Assembly: GCA_035649175.1 (NCBI GenBank)
Contig: DASRKB010000033.1
Coordinates: 25,949 to 89,948 of the forward strand
DNA: 64,000 nucleotides
Direction of reading: 5' to 3'
Source of the DNA: SCGC-AG-212-J23 sp035649175
Lineage (GTDB): Bacteria > Pseudomonadota > Gammaproteobacteria > Burkholderiales > SG8-39
A program made the translations under genes and the position numbers. Below the pieces are notes generated by a model. The model saw only the letters and a list, made by a program, of their open reading frames with translations. It ran no database searches and was not told the DNA's origin. Below are positions 1 through 7,910 of the stretch, piece by piece; within the stretch, counting starts at the first letter, position 1, and every line of letters starts with the position of its first letter.

Positions 1-541
1 CGTGCGCCGGGTCGCGCCGCACCTGCGGCTCGAGGCGGTCGGCATCGAGCCGGGCGCCATCGCCGATGCGCTCGCCGCCGGCAGCCTGGACCTCGCCATG
101 GGCTTCCTTCTTGGGCTCGGACCCCCGGTGCAGCGCCGAGCGCTGTTCCGGGACCCGTACGTCTGCCTGCTACGCAGCGACCACCCCATCCGCACGCTGA
201 CCCGCAAGACGTTCCTGGAGGCATCCCACGCCCTGGTGTCGTATCGCGGCGGGCACCGCGTCGTGGAAGAGGCGCTTGAACGCGCCGGGCTCGCGCGACG
301 CATCGTGCTGCGCGTGCCGCACTTCACCGTGGTGCCGATGGTGCTCGAGCGCACCGATCTCATCCTCACGCTGCCCGCGCGCGTGGCGCGCGTCTACGAG
401 CGCCGCGGCGCTTTTCGCTCGCTTCCGCCGCCGCTGCCCATCCCGCCCGCCGAGGTGGCCGTGCACTGGCACGAGCGCTTCGACGCGGACCCCGGCAACC
501 GCTGGCTGCGCGAGCAGCTGATCGAGCTGTTCGCCCCGTGA
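1..541 (+). CDS. LysR-family regulator, C-terminal part (gene cut by window edge)
   Basis: About 180 residues of the effector-binding domain of a LysR transcriptional regulator; the helix-turn-helix half lies left of the window. The text resembles the PBP2 fold of LysR proteins, with a 'DLAMGF' strand-turn followed by 'LLRSDHPI', a common arrangement in this domain. The reading frame is open from the first base, so the apparent GTG near base 2 is not the true start. The stop is followed after 4 bases by the convergent end of the TRAP permease gene. It may control the neighbouring transport operon or a gene outside the window; the sequence does not say which. Confidence 0.8.
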   Translation, partial: VRRVAPHLRLEAVGIEPGAIADALAAGSLDLAMGFLLGLGPPVQRRALFRDPYVCLLRSDHPIRTLTRKTFLEASHALVSYRGGHRVVEEALERAGLARRIVLRVPHFTVVPMVLERTDLILTLPARVARVYERRGAFRSLPPPLPIPPAEVAVHWHERFDADPGNRWLREQLIELFAP

Positions 542-545
542 AAGC

Positions 546-1862
546 CTACTTGATCAGGACTTTGGGAAGCCACGTGGCGAGGGGCGGGAAGGCCACCACT
601 GCGGCGAGCGCCACCATCCCCATTACGAGGTAGGGCGTAACCGCCCGCCACACCTGAGACATGGCGATCTCCTTCGGCGCTACGCTCTTCATCGTGAAGA
701 GCAGCATGCCGAACGGCGGCGTGATGAGGCCGAGTTGCATGCACATGAGGAAAAGCACCCCGAACCACACCACGTCGAAGCCGTAGGCCGCGACCAGAGG
801 CATGAAGAACGGCAGGCAGATGAGCATCATGCTGACCTGGTCCACGAAGCACCCCAGCACGAGCAGGATGACGAGCATCGCGGCCAGTACGAGCCAGGGC
901 GAGAGCTCCGCGCCGGTGATGGCCTGCACCAGCCCGTTCGTGGCTCCGGAGAAAGTCAGGATCTGCGCGAACGTGGTGGCTCCGACGATGATGAACAGGA
1001 TGATGCCGGAGATGCCCGCCGTGCCCATGAGCGCGCGCATGAGGTTGGATAGGGTCAGCGCCCGATAGATCCACGCGACGACCACGGTCGCCACGGCACC
1101 GACCGCCGCCGCCTCCGTGGGCGTAGCCCAGCCCGCGGCCATTGCGGCTACCACCACGACGAAGATCATGACGAGCGGCGCCACGTAGAGCAGCAACGGA
1201 CCGAGCCGCTGCCAGAGCGACATCGGCTCGTGCTCGAACGCAGGCGCCAGCCCGGGCTCGAACGCGGCGCGGAGCACGATCCAGCCGACGAAGAGGCAGG
1301 ACAGAAGCACTCCCGGGACGATGCCCGCGATGAGCAGCTGGGAGATCGAGATGCCGGCGAGGCTGCCGAGCAGTACCGCGAGGGCGGAGGGCGGGATCAG
1401 CATGTCCACCCCCCCGATCGCCATGATCGGCCCCATGGCCATGTTGGGGTGGTAGCCCCGCGCCAGCATCTGCGGCAAGAGGAGGCTGCCGAGCAGGGCG
1501 GTGGTCGCGATCGTCGAGCCGGAGATCGCGGAGAAGACGGTGCCCGCCACGACCGCAACGACCGCGAGCCTTCCCGGCACGCGCCAGATCAGGCGGTCGA
1601 TCGCGTCGATCGCCTTCATCGCCACGCCGGTGTGGAAGAGGACCTCTCCCATGAGGACGAAGAAAGGGATGGGCGTGAGCGAAAAGGAGGAGATCGAGGC
1701 GACGCCGTTCCGCACGAGCTGGATCATGCCGGCGTCCTTGCCGAGCCAGAACCATGCGCCGACGATGTTGATGCCGAGAAAGGCAAACGCCGCTGGCAGG
1801 GCAAGGGCGAAGAGCAAAGTCAACGACCCGAAGAGCAGGCATGCCGCTAACCACCAGGTCAT
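546..1862 (-). CDS. dctM: TRAP transporter large permease (DctM family)
   Basis: Large membrane subunit of a tripartite ATP-independent periplasmic (TRAP) transporter, which couples carboxylate import to an ion gradient. The 438-residue product is almost entirely hydrophobic, with roughly a dozen membrane segments, and carries DctM-type stretches such as 'PIPFFVLMGEVLFHTG' and 'LGCFVDQVSMMLICLPFF'. The ATG chosen overlaps the stop of the small permease by four bases (ATGA), which sets the start although the frame stays open 75 bases further upstream. It is the last gene of the TRAP set and probably of the whole minus-strand run that starts at tetR. Confidence 0.9.
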   Translation of the reverse strand: MTWWLAACLLFGSLTLLFALALPAAFAFLGINIVGAWFWLGKDAGMIQLVRNGVASISSFSLTPIPFFVLMGEVLFHTGVAMKAIDAIDRLIWRVPGRLAVVAVVAGTVFSAISGSTIATTALLGSLLLPQMLARGYHPNMAMGPIMAIGGVDMLIPPSALAVLLGSLAGISISQLLIAGIVPGVLLSCLFVGWIVLRAAFEPGLAPAFEHEPMSLWQRLGPLLLYVAPLVMIFVVVVAAMAAGWATPTEAAAVGAVATVVVAWIYRALTLSNLMRALMGTAGISGIILFIIVGATTFAQILTFSGATNGLVQAITGAELSPWLVLAAMLVILLVLGCFVDQVSMMLICLPFFMPLVAAYGFDVVWFGVLFLMCMQLGLITPPFGMLLFTMKSVAPKEIAMSQVWRAVTPYLVMGMVALAAVVAFPPLATWLPKVLIK

Positions 1863-2302
1863 CTCGCGACCAGGCGCCGAAGGAACTCGATGGTGAGCAG
1901 GCCGAAGCAGAGCGGGACTGGCACGTAGAGCCACCACTCGGGGAAGACCACGCTCTTCAGCACCATGGCGCCCTGCTGCGCCGAATTGAGGATGGTGCGC
2001 GCACCGTAGACCACCAGCACCACGCAGACCACCAGCCCTGCCACGTTGGTCACGTGCCCGATGCGCGGCCAGACGGAGAGGAGGATATCCAGCCGCACAT
2101 GCTCGTTACGCCGCAGGAGCCACGGCGCGACGAGGAACGTGGCGAGCGGCAGCACGTACTCCGATACTTCGAGGATCCACGGCAGCGTGCCCAGCCCGAC
2201 GTTACGCAGCACGACGTCGAGCGTGATCGCCGCCGCGGAAGCGCCGAGGAGCAGCGCGGCGAGCGCCGCGAGCCCCTCGAGCAGCCTCTCCCACGCGCTC
2301 AC
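1859..2302 (-). CDS. dctQ: TRAP transporter small permease (DctQ family)
   Basis: Small membrane subunit of the TRAP transporter, 147 residues with four predicted membrane segments, the usual size and topology of DctQ. It would sit beside DctM in the inner membrane and is needed for transport in characterised systems. Translation starts at a GTG that overlaps the stop of the receptor gene by four bases (GTGA), and its own stop overlaps the DctM start (ATGA), so the three subunits are probably translationally coupled. Identification rests on hydrophobicity, size and position more than on sequence motifs, because this family diverges fast. Confidence 0.85.
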   Translation of the reverse strand: MSAWERLLEGLAALAALLLGASAAAITLDVVLRNVGLGTLPWILEVSEYVLPLATFLVAPWLLRRNEHVRLDILLSVWPRIGHVTNVAGLVVCVVLVVYGARTILNSAQQGAMVLKSVVFPEWWLYVPVPLCFGLLTIEFLRRLVAR

Positions 2303-3240
2303 TTAGAGAACAGCTTCCTCATCTGCGGCGCGTGCTCCGGGCTCTGCTTGGCCGCGCTCGCCCAGGCGACCTCATAGGCCTTGTCCGCGTACGCCCGGTC
2401 GAACTTGATGGTCTGGATGCCGACCTCGGCCTGGCGCTTGGTCTCCGCGGCGTTGAACTTTCTCCATACGTCGTTCATCGCTTCCAGCGCGAGAGCCTGC
2501 TTCCTCATGAAGTCCTGCTGCTTCGGCGAGAGCTTCTTCCACGCGTCGAGGTTCATGATGATGGATACCTCGGCGTTGTAGAAGCCGGGATCCACCCGGA
2601 ACTTCGTCCTCTCGTGCCAGTTCAGGTCGAAGATGCCCTGGATCGGCCAGCCGTAGCCGTCGACCACGCCGCGCTCCAGGGCGGTGTACACCTCTCCGGG
2701 CGGCGTCTGGATGAGGCTCGCGCCCATCGAGGCGAAGAAGTCGCGGTACACCGGGGTGATGCGGATCTTCAGGCCGGTCAGGTCGGGCCGGTCGATCTTC
2801 TTGGTGAGGTAGAGATGGAAAGGCGTCTCGTCGACCATGCGGGCGAGGTACATCATGTTCGCCTTCTGGTTCCACACCTTGTTGATGTACTCGAAAGCGC
2901 CATTCCTGCGCTGCTCCGCTATCGTGATCTGCGTGAGCTTGAGGAAATCGGCTTCCGGCATGAGGTTGGTGTAGAAGGCGCCGGTGGTCATCGCCATCTC
3001 CACGACGCCGTTCTTGACCGAAGTGCCGACCTCGAAGGTCGGAATCGCCTTCGGGCCGCCGATGAAGTTGATTTGCGCGATGCCCTTGCCTTCGGCGTTG
3101 AACTTCTGGATCCACGGCGTCATGTGCTTGACATAAGTGGTGGTCTCGCCGAAGGCCGATACCAGCTTCAGCGTGGCTTCCTGCGCCGTGACGGCGGCCG
3201 GAAAGAGCGCGGCAAGCGCGATACAGACGGTCTTTCTCAT
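2299..3240 (-). CDS. dctP: TRAP transporter solute-binding protein (DctP family)
   Basis: Periplasmic receptor of the TRAP transporter, 313 residues. The start at 3240 gives a clean Sec signal peptide of about 20 residues ending 'AAVTAQ' and has a GGAGGA ribosome-binding site. The body has the DctP fold hallmark region 'GLKIRITPVYRDFFASMGA', where family members place the arginine that pairs with the ligand carboxylate, and 'GVVDGYGWP' further on. The ligand is therefore probably an organic acid, but the sequence does not tell which. The gene begins 31 bases after the LivG stop, so ABC and TRAP genes appear to share one transcript. Confidence 0.9.
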   Translation of the reverse strand: MRKTVCIALAALFPAAVTAQEATLKLVSAFGETTTYVKHMTPWIQKFNAEGKGIAQINFIGGPKAIPTFEVGTSVKNGVVEMAMTTGAFYTNLMPEADFLKLTQITIAEQRRNGAFEYINKVWNQKANMMYLARMVDETPFHLYLTKKIDRPDLTGLKIRITPVYRDFFASMGASLIQTPPGEVYTALERGVVDGYGWPIQGIFDLNWHERTKFRVDPGFYNAEVSIIMNLDAWKKLSPKQQDFMRKQALALEAMNDVWRKFNAAETKRQAEVGIQTIKFDRAYADKAYEVAWASAAKQSPEHAPQMRKLFSK

Positions 3241-3271
3241 GGTGCTCTCCTCCTCTCGAAAGTTTATTGAA

Positions 3272-4075
3272 TCAAGATGCGGCATGACTTGAATCGCCGA
3301 CGATGATAGTCCTCTGTGGCGTGCCGAGGTAGGCTTCGACCACGCGCGGATCGGCCAGGACCGACTCCGGTAGCCCCTGCGCGATGAGCCGCCCGTAGTC
3401 GAGCACGCAGATGCGATCGGCCAGATCGGCCACCATCTGCATGTCGTGCTCGACCCAAAGCATGGCGATGCCCAGCTCGTGCTTGATGCGCAGGATGTGC
3501 CGCGCCAGGTCCTCGCGCTCCTCGCGGTTGAGGCCCGCCGAGGGCTCGTCGAGGAGCAGCGCCTGCGGCGACATCGCGAGCGCGCGGGCGAAGCCGACGA
3601 TCTTCTGCACGCCGAAGGGCAGCGCGTCCACCTGCGCGTGGCGGTGGCGCTCGAGCTCGACGAACTCGAGCACTTCCTCGACCACTCGACGGTGTCGCGA
3701 TTCTTCCGATCGGGCTCTCGACGTAAAGAGGCCTTCGGCAAGGATTCCGGTGTGGATGCGCGCATGACGCGCGACGAGCAGGTTCTCGACCACCGTCATG
3801 TGTCCAAAGAGCTCGCCATGCTGGAACGTGCGGGCGATTCCCAGGCGGGCGACGTCGTGCGGCTTCAGCTTGTCGATCGGCTGGCCGGCGAAGCCGATCG
3901 CACCGCTCGTCGGCCGATAGATCCCCGAGATGCAGTTCAGGACCGACGTCTTGCCGGCGCCGTTGGGGCCGATGAGCGCCATGAGCTCCCCCTGGCGCGC
4001 CTCGAAGCTTACGTCCTCCAGCACCTTCAGCCCGCCGAAGGCGAGGGAGACCGAGCGCAGTGCGATCTCAGCCAT
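3272..4075 (-). CDS. livG: ABC importer ATP-binding protein (LivG family)
   Basis: One of two cytoplasmic ATPases of a branched-chain-amino-acid-type (HAAT) importer. The 267-residue protein has Walker A 'GPNGAGKT', Walker B 'ALLLDEPSAGLN' and the switch histidine in 'WVEHDM'. The signature motif is degenerate, 'LPFGVQK', where family members usually carry an LSxGxQ-like sequence; this form is seen in some LivG proteins. Its start lies inside the end of livF, an 8-base overlap, so both ATPases should be made together. Members of this class carry amino acids, amides, urea or aromatic acids; the adjacent acyl-CoA synthetase suggests an organic acid here. Confidence 0.9.
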   Translation of the reverse strand: MAEIALRSVSLAFGGLKVLEDVSFEARQGELMALIGPNGAGKTSVLNCISGIYRPTSGAIGFAGQPIDKLKPHDVARLGIARTFQHGELFGHMTVVENLLVARHARIHTGILAEGLFTSRARSEESRHRRVVEEVLEFVELERHRHAQVDALPFGVQKIVGFARALAMSPQALLLDEPSAGLNREEREDLARHILRIKHELGIAMLWVEHDMQMVADLADRICVLDYGRLIAQGLPESVLADPRVVEAYLGTPQRTIIVGDSSHAAS

Positions 4076-4853
4076 ACCAACGCCGGCTCCGGCGGTACTG
4101 CTTCACCTCGCGGTAGCTCTTGCGGCGCCCGCCGGCAGCGCCCAGGTAGAACTCGCGGATGTCCTCGTGGGACATGAGCTTCTGCGGCGTGCCGTCGAGG
4201 ACGATGCGGCCGTTTTCCATGACGTAGCCGTAGTCGGCCGCCTCGAGCGCCACCAGCGCGTTCTGCTCGACGAGCAGGATCGTGATGCCGGCCTCGCGGC
4301 GGATCGCCTGCAGGCGCTGCATCAGCTCTTGCACCAGGAGCGGCGCAAGCCCCTGCGAGAGCTCGTCGACGAGCAGCAGCTCTGGCGCGCAGCAAAGCGC
4401 CGAGCCGATGGCGAGCATCTGGCGCTCGCCGCCCGAGAGATATCCCGCGTCCCGGCGCCGGAGGGCGGCGAGCGCGGGGAAGAACTCATAGACGCGCTCG
4501 CGCGCGAAGCGGGCACCCGGCATCGCCACGGCGGCCTGGAGGTTCTCTTCCACCGTGAGGTTTTCGAACACCTTGCTGCGCTCGGGCACGAGGGCGACGC
4601 CCATCCTGGCGATCCGGTGCGGCGGCCGGTTCTCTATTCTTGCTTCCTTGAAAAGGATGGTGCCCTCGGTGACGCGCGCGTCGTCCAGGCCGATGAAGCC
4701 GGAGATGGCGCGAAGCGTCGTGGTCTTGCCTGCGCCGTTGTTGCCGAGCAGCGCGACGAGCGCGCCGCGGGGCACCTCGAGGGACACGCCCTGCACCGCG
4801 GTGATCACCCGGTGATAGACAACCTCCAGCTTCTCGACCTTGAGCAGGTTCAT
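4068..4853 (-). CDS. livF: ABC importer ATP-binding protein (LivF family)
   Basis: Second ATPase of the HAAT-type importer, 261 residues. It shows Walker A 'GNNGAGKTTT', signature 'YLSGGERQML', Walker B 'LLLVDELSQGL' (the usual DE is kept) and the H-loop region 'ILLVEQNA', where LivF proteins normally have glutamine in place of histidine. The ATG at 4853 overlaps the livM stop by four bases. The C-terminal tail after about residue 235 is short and basic. ATP hydrolysis by LivF and LivG drives transport through LivH and LivM. Confidence 0.9.
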   Translation of the reverse strand: MNLLKVEKLEVVYHRVITAVQGVSLEVPRGALVALLGNNGAGKTTTLRAISGFIGLDDARVTEGTILFKEARIENRPPHRIARMGVALVPERSKVFENLTVEENLQAAVAMPGARFARERVYEFFPALAALRRRDAGYLSGGERQMLAIGSALCCAPELLLVDELSQGLAPLLVQELMQRLQAIRREAGITILLVEQNALVALEAADYGYVMENGRIVLDGTPQKLMSHEDIREFYLGAAGGRRKSYREVKQYRRSRRWYG

Positions 4854-5872
4854 CGCTGCTTGAAGGGCCAGAGTAGGAACCAGTCGCGCACGCGGCGCCA
4901 GATGCCGACCAGTCCCTGCGGCTCGAAGACGAGGAACAGGATCATCACCAGGCCGAACGCCGCGTAGTTCACCGCGAACACCACCGAGGACAGGCGCTCG
5001 GCAAGGCCGGAGGCGGCCATGGCGGCGTCGATGGCGTGAGGGAAGAGCACCACGAACGCGGTGCCGAGTACCGCGCCGAGGATCGACCCCATGCCGCCGA
5101 TGATGATCATCGCCACGTACTGGATCGTGAGGTAGAGCGAGAAGGCCTCCACCGACACGAAGCCACGAAAGTAGGCGAACAGGCACCCGGCGACGGCGGT
5201 GAGAGCCGAGGAGATGACGAACGCCGAGAGCTTGGCGCGCTTCACGTCGATCCCGAGCGCCTCGGCCACCGCCTCGCGGCCGTGGATGGCGCGCCAGGCG
5301 CGGCCGGTGCGCGAGCGCAGGAGGTTCAGGCTGAAGACGATGGTGAGCGTGCAGGCCGCGAGAAGCGCGAAGTACCAGTGTCGCGCGTCCGTGATGGGGG
5401 GATCGACCAGGATTCCCGTCGAGTAGCCTCGCTTTGTCTCGTATTCCGCGCCCGCGTGGATCACGATGAAGTGCAGGGCGAGCGTCGACACGGCGAGGTA
5501 TAGGCCGCGCAGCCGCAGGCTCGGCAGGCCGAACGCCAGGCCGAGCGCCGCGCCCACCGCCGCGGAGGCGGGGAGGGTCACCCAAAAGGGCGCGGCGAGC
5601 TCCTTGAAGAGAATGCCGGTCGTGAAAGCGCCGGCGGCCAGCAGGCCCGCGTGCCCCAGCGAGATCTGCCCGGCGAAGCCGGTCAGCAGCATGAGCGCCA
5701 CCGCGCCGATCGCGCCGAGCAGTATCTGGTTCGCGAGGTCAAGCCATAGCGGACCGGCGATGAAGGGAACCGTGAGGAGCAACGCTACCAGCACCGCGAA
5801 CCAGGCTTTTTGCGCCCGGGTGTCGAGGAGCGCCACCTCCTCCAGGTAGCTCGTGCGGAAGTAGCCGCTCAT
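4850..5872 (-). CDS. livM: ABC importer permease (LivM family)
   Basis: Inner-membrane permease of the HAAT-type importer, 340 residues with about ten hydrophobic segments. The 'GYGGM/GFAGQISLGHAG' type motif near residue 70 ('LLTGFAGQISLGHAG') and 'FVISSALTAVAGCLFAYFRG' region (around residue 215) are typical of LivM. The frame stays open for more than 1.6 kb upstream through livH and part of the receptor gene, but the ATG at 5872 overlaps the livH stop by four bases and is preceded by no hydrophobic extension, so it is the likely start. It pairs with LivH to form the channel. Confidence 0.9.
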   Translation of the reverse strand: MSGYFRTSYLEEVALLDTRAQKAWFAVLVALLLTVPFIAGPLWLDLANQILLGAIGAVALMLLTGFAGQISLGHAGLLAAGAFTTGILFKELAAPFWVTLPASAAVGAALGLAFGLPSLRLRGLYLAVSTLALHFIVIHAGAEYETKRGYSTGILVDPPITDARHWYFALLAACTLTIVFSLNLLRSRTGRAWRAIHGREAVAEALGIDVKRAKLSAFVISSALTAVAGCLFAYFRGFVSVEAFSLYLTIQYVAMIIIGGMGSILGAVLGTAFVVLFPHAIDAAMAASGLAERLSSVVFAVNYAAFGLVMILFLVFEPQGLVGIWRRVRDWFLLWPFKQR

Positions 5873-6738
5873 ACCCGGTCGAGCTCCTCCCGGCTTCCGA
5901 GTAGGCCCCAGGGCCGAACTATGAGCATGAGAAGCAGCACGACGAAGGGCACGACCTCCGAGAGCAGGGGGTCGACGTAGTGGATGAGCAGCACCTCGGC
6001 GGTCGCGATGATGAGCGAGCCCAGCAGCGCCCCGAGCAAGCTGTCGAGCCCGCCCACCAGGGCGGCGGGAAAGGCCTTGAGCCCGATGACGACGAGCGTG
6101 CCCTCGAGGCCTGCGTCGGAGGCGATCAACATGCCGGCGAGTCCGCCGGTCAGCGTAGCGAGCCCCCAGGCGAGCGCGTAGATCCCGTGCAGCCCGATGC
6201 CGCGCTGGGCGGCAAGCAGCGGATGCTGCCCCGCTGCGCGCATGCGAACGCCCAAGCGGCTCAGCCGCAGAAAGGCGAACAGCGCGGCATAGACGAGCGC
6301 CGTGCAGAGGACGAGGGCGAGGCCGACCGCCGAGATGCGCGCCTCGCCGACGGCGAGCGAGGCATTCTCCCAGCCCAGGTCGCGCAGCGGATACTGCGTC
6401 TGCGTGCCGAAGAAGAGGATCATGGCGCCGCGCAGCAGGATGCCCAGCGCGATGGTGGCAAGGACGGCGGCGAGGACCGACTCGCCGGTCATCCGCCAGA
6501 TGAGCGCCAGGTACACCGCCGTCCCTACCGCGGCCGCGAGCGCGAGCGAAGCGCCAATTGCCACGAGCGGATGGCCGCTGAAAAGCGAGGCTGTTGCGTA
6601 CAGTCCGTACGCGCCGAGCATCATGAGCTCGCCGTGCGCGAGCGACAGCACACGGCTCACGCGGTAGATCAGCACGTACCCGCAGCAGATCAGCGCATAG
6701 ATCGACGCGAGGACTGCGATGTTGACCGCAAGCTGCAC
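5869..6738 (-). CDS. livH: ABC importer permease (LivH family)
   Basis: Second permease of the HAAT-type importer, 289 residues, about eight membrane segments. The N-terminal 'VLSLAHGELMMLGAYG' is the LivH signature region, and 'AFPAALVGGLDSLLGALLG' the second conserved loop that contacts the ATPases. It starts with a GTG that directly abuts the TAG stop of the receptor gene, without overlap or space. Its stop overlaps the livM start (ATGA). Membrane protein; function inferred from family and the full gene set around it. Confidence 0.9.
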   Translation of the reverse strand: MQLAVNIAVLASIYALICCGYVLIYRVSRVLSLAHGELMMLGAYGLYATASLFSGHPLVAIGASLALAAAVGTAVYLALIWRMTGESVLAAVLATIALGILLRGAMILFFGTQTQYPLRDLGWENASLAVGEARISAVGLALVLCTALVYAALFAFLRLSRLGVRMRAAGQHPLLAAQRGIGLHGIYALAWGLATLTGGLAGMLIASDAGLEGTLVVIGLKAFPAALVGGLDSLLGALLGSLIIATAEVLLIHYVDPLLSEVVPFVVLLLMLIVRPWGLLGSREELDRV

Positions 6739-7896
6739 CTAGCGCTTGACGTCGATCGCCTGCCAGTCCTGGGCACGCACGACACGGTTGGCCTTCGCGT
6801 CCCAATGCCAGACGCGGTAATACTGGCGCGTGCGGAAGTGGTTGTCCTTGGTCCACTCGAGCGGCCCGCCGCGCAGGCCCTTCAAGTCGACCTTCACCTG
6901 ATTCATGGCGGCAAGCGCCTTCTGCGGCGTCGGCGGCCAGGACGTGTTCTTCAGCACCTGCTCCATCACCAGGCCGACCACGAAGCCCTCGGTCAGGTAG
7001 GACACCGGCCACTGCAGGTTCGCCTTGGCGGCGACGGCCCGGATCTCGGCGTGGATCGGCAAATCGTCCTGCAGCATGGCGTTGGTGCCGATGACGTAGA
7101 AGCTTGGATCCTTTATGCGCCCCAGTTCCTCTTCGGCGTTGAGGTGCGCCCATGTGATGTAGGGCCCGCTCCAGCCTAGGCGCCGCATCGATTCGAAGGT
7201 GCGCACCTGCGCCACCCACGGCGACCAGGACCACACCCACGTCGGATTCGCCTCCGCCAGCTTCGTGGCGAATGGCGTGTAATCGGGCGTCGGCGGCGGC
7301 GAAATCTGCTTCTCCACCGGCGTCATGCCCATGGTCTTCGCCAGCCCCTCGGCGTAGTCGATTTCCGCGCGCGCGATGGGGATCGCCATGGCCTGGAAGC
7401 CGATCCGCACCGGCTCGCGCGCCCGCGCTTTGACGAACCCGAGCGCCGCCTGCGAGTCGAGGTTGGCGCCGAAAGCGGTGGAGCAGAACTGCAGCGGGTC
7501 GGCCGGCGGGTAGGTCTCCTTGGGGCACACCGCGCCGGCGAAATACAGAGGCACGCCGGCGCGTTTCGCTTCGGCGATCATCGGCGCATAGGTCGACGAA
7601 AGGCTCGTGTTGAGGAGAACGAGCACCTTGTCGGTGGCGATGAGCTGCTTGGCGTTGGTCGCCGCGCGCGAAGGCTGCGCCTGGTCGTCCATCACGATGA
7701 CACGCACCGGCTTGCCGTTGATGCCGCCGCGGCCGTTGACGTGCTCGAGGTAAGCCTTCATTGCCTCGACCACTGGTGCATAGTTCGATGCCACCGGGCC
7801 CGTCATCGCGGCCGACACCCCGATGACGTAGGCGTCCTGGGCGTGCGCCGCGCCGAGCGGCAGAGCGATCGCGAGAATGGATGCGAGCTTCTTCAT
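6739..7896 (-). CDS. ABC importer substrate-binding protein (LivK/Leu-Ile-Val-binding type)
   Basis: Periplasmic receptor for the ABC importer, 385 residues, type 1 periplasmic-binding fold. The first 19 residues are a Sec signal peptide cut after 'AAHA'. Early landmarks are 'IGVSAAMTGPVASNY' and 'RVIVMDDQAQPSRAATNAK', the usual start of the two-lobe domain. A strong ribosome-binding site (GGAGGAGGAG) precedes the ATG. The gene sits 14 bases behind the acyl-CoA synthetase, so receptor and activating enzyme are probably co-expressed. The ligand cannot be read from sequence; an organic or aromatic acid is the best guess from context. Confidence 0.88.
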   Translation of the reverse strand: MKKLASILAIALPLGAAHAQDAYVIGVSAAMTGPVASNYAPVVEAMKAYLEHVNGRGGINGKPVRVIVMDDQAQPSRAATNAKQLIATDKVLVLLNTSLSSTYAPMIAEAKRAGVPLYFAGAVCPKETYPPADPLQFCSTAFGANLDSQAALGFVKARAREPVRIGFQAMAIPIARAEIDYAEGLAKTMGMTPVEKQISPPPTPDYTPFATKLAEANPTWVWSWSPWVAQVRTFESMRRLGWSGPYITWAHLNAEEELGRIKDPSFYVIGTNAMLQDDLPIHAEIRAVAAKANLQWPVSYLTEGFVVGLVMEQVLKNTSWPPTPQKALAAMNQVKVDLKGLRGGPLEWTKDNHFRTRQYYRVWHWDAKANRVVRAQDWQAIDVKR

Positions 7897-7910
7897 GGGA
7901 TCTCCTCCTC

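Noticed and set aside
2332..3270. 312-codon plus-strand open frame opposite dctP
   Set aside because: Composition is Arg/His/Glu-Asp rich as expected for the antisense of a GC-rich gene, and dctP has signal peptide, ribosome-binding site and family motifs.
5980..7179. 399-codon plus-strand open frame opposite livH and the receptor
   Set aside because: Antisense shadow; no recognisable domain and low-complexity charged sequence.
4850..7528. An 892-codon open frame covering livM and antisense-free upstream DNA
   Set aside because: Only the last 340 codons have LivM sequence; the rest is out of frame with livH and the receptor gene, and a four-base overlap marks a natural livM start at 5872.
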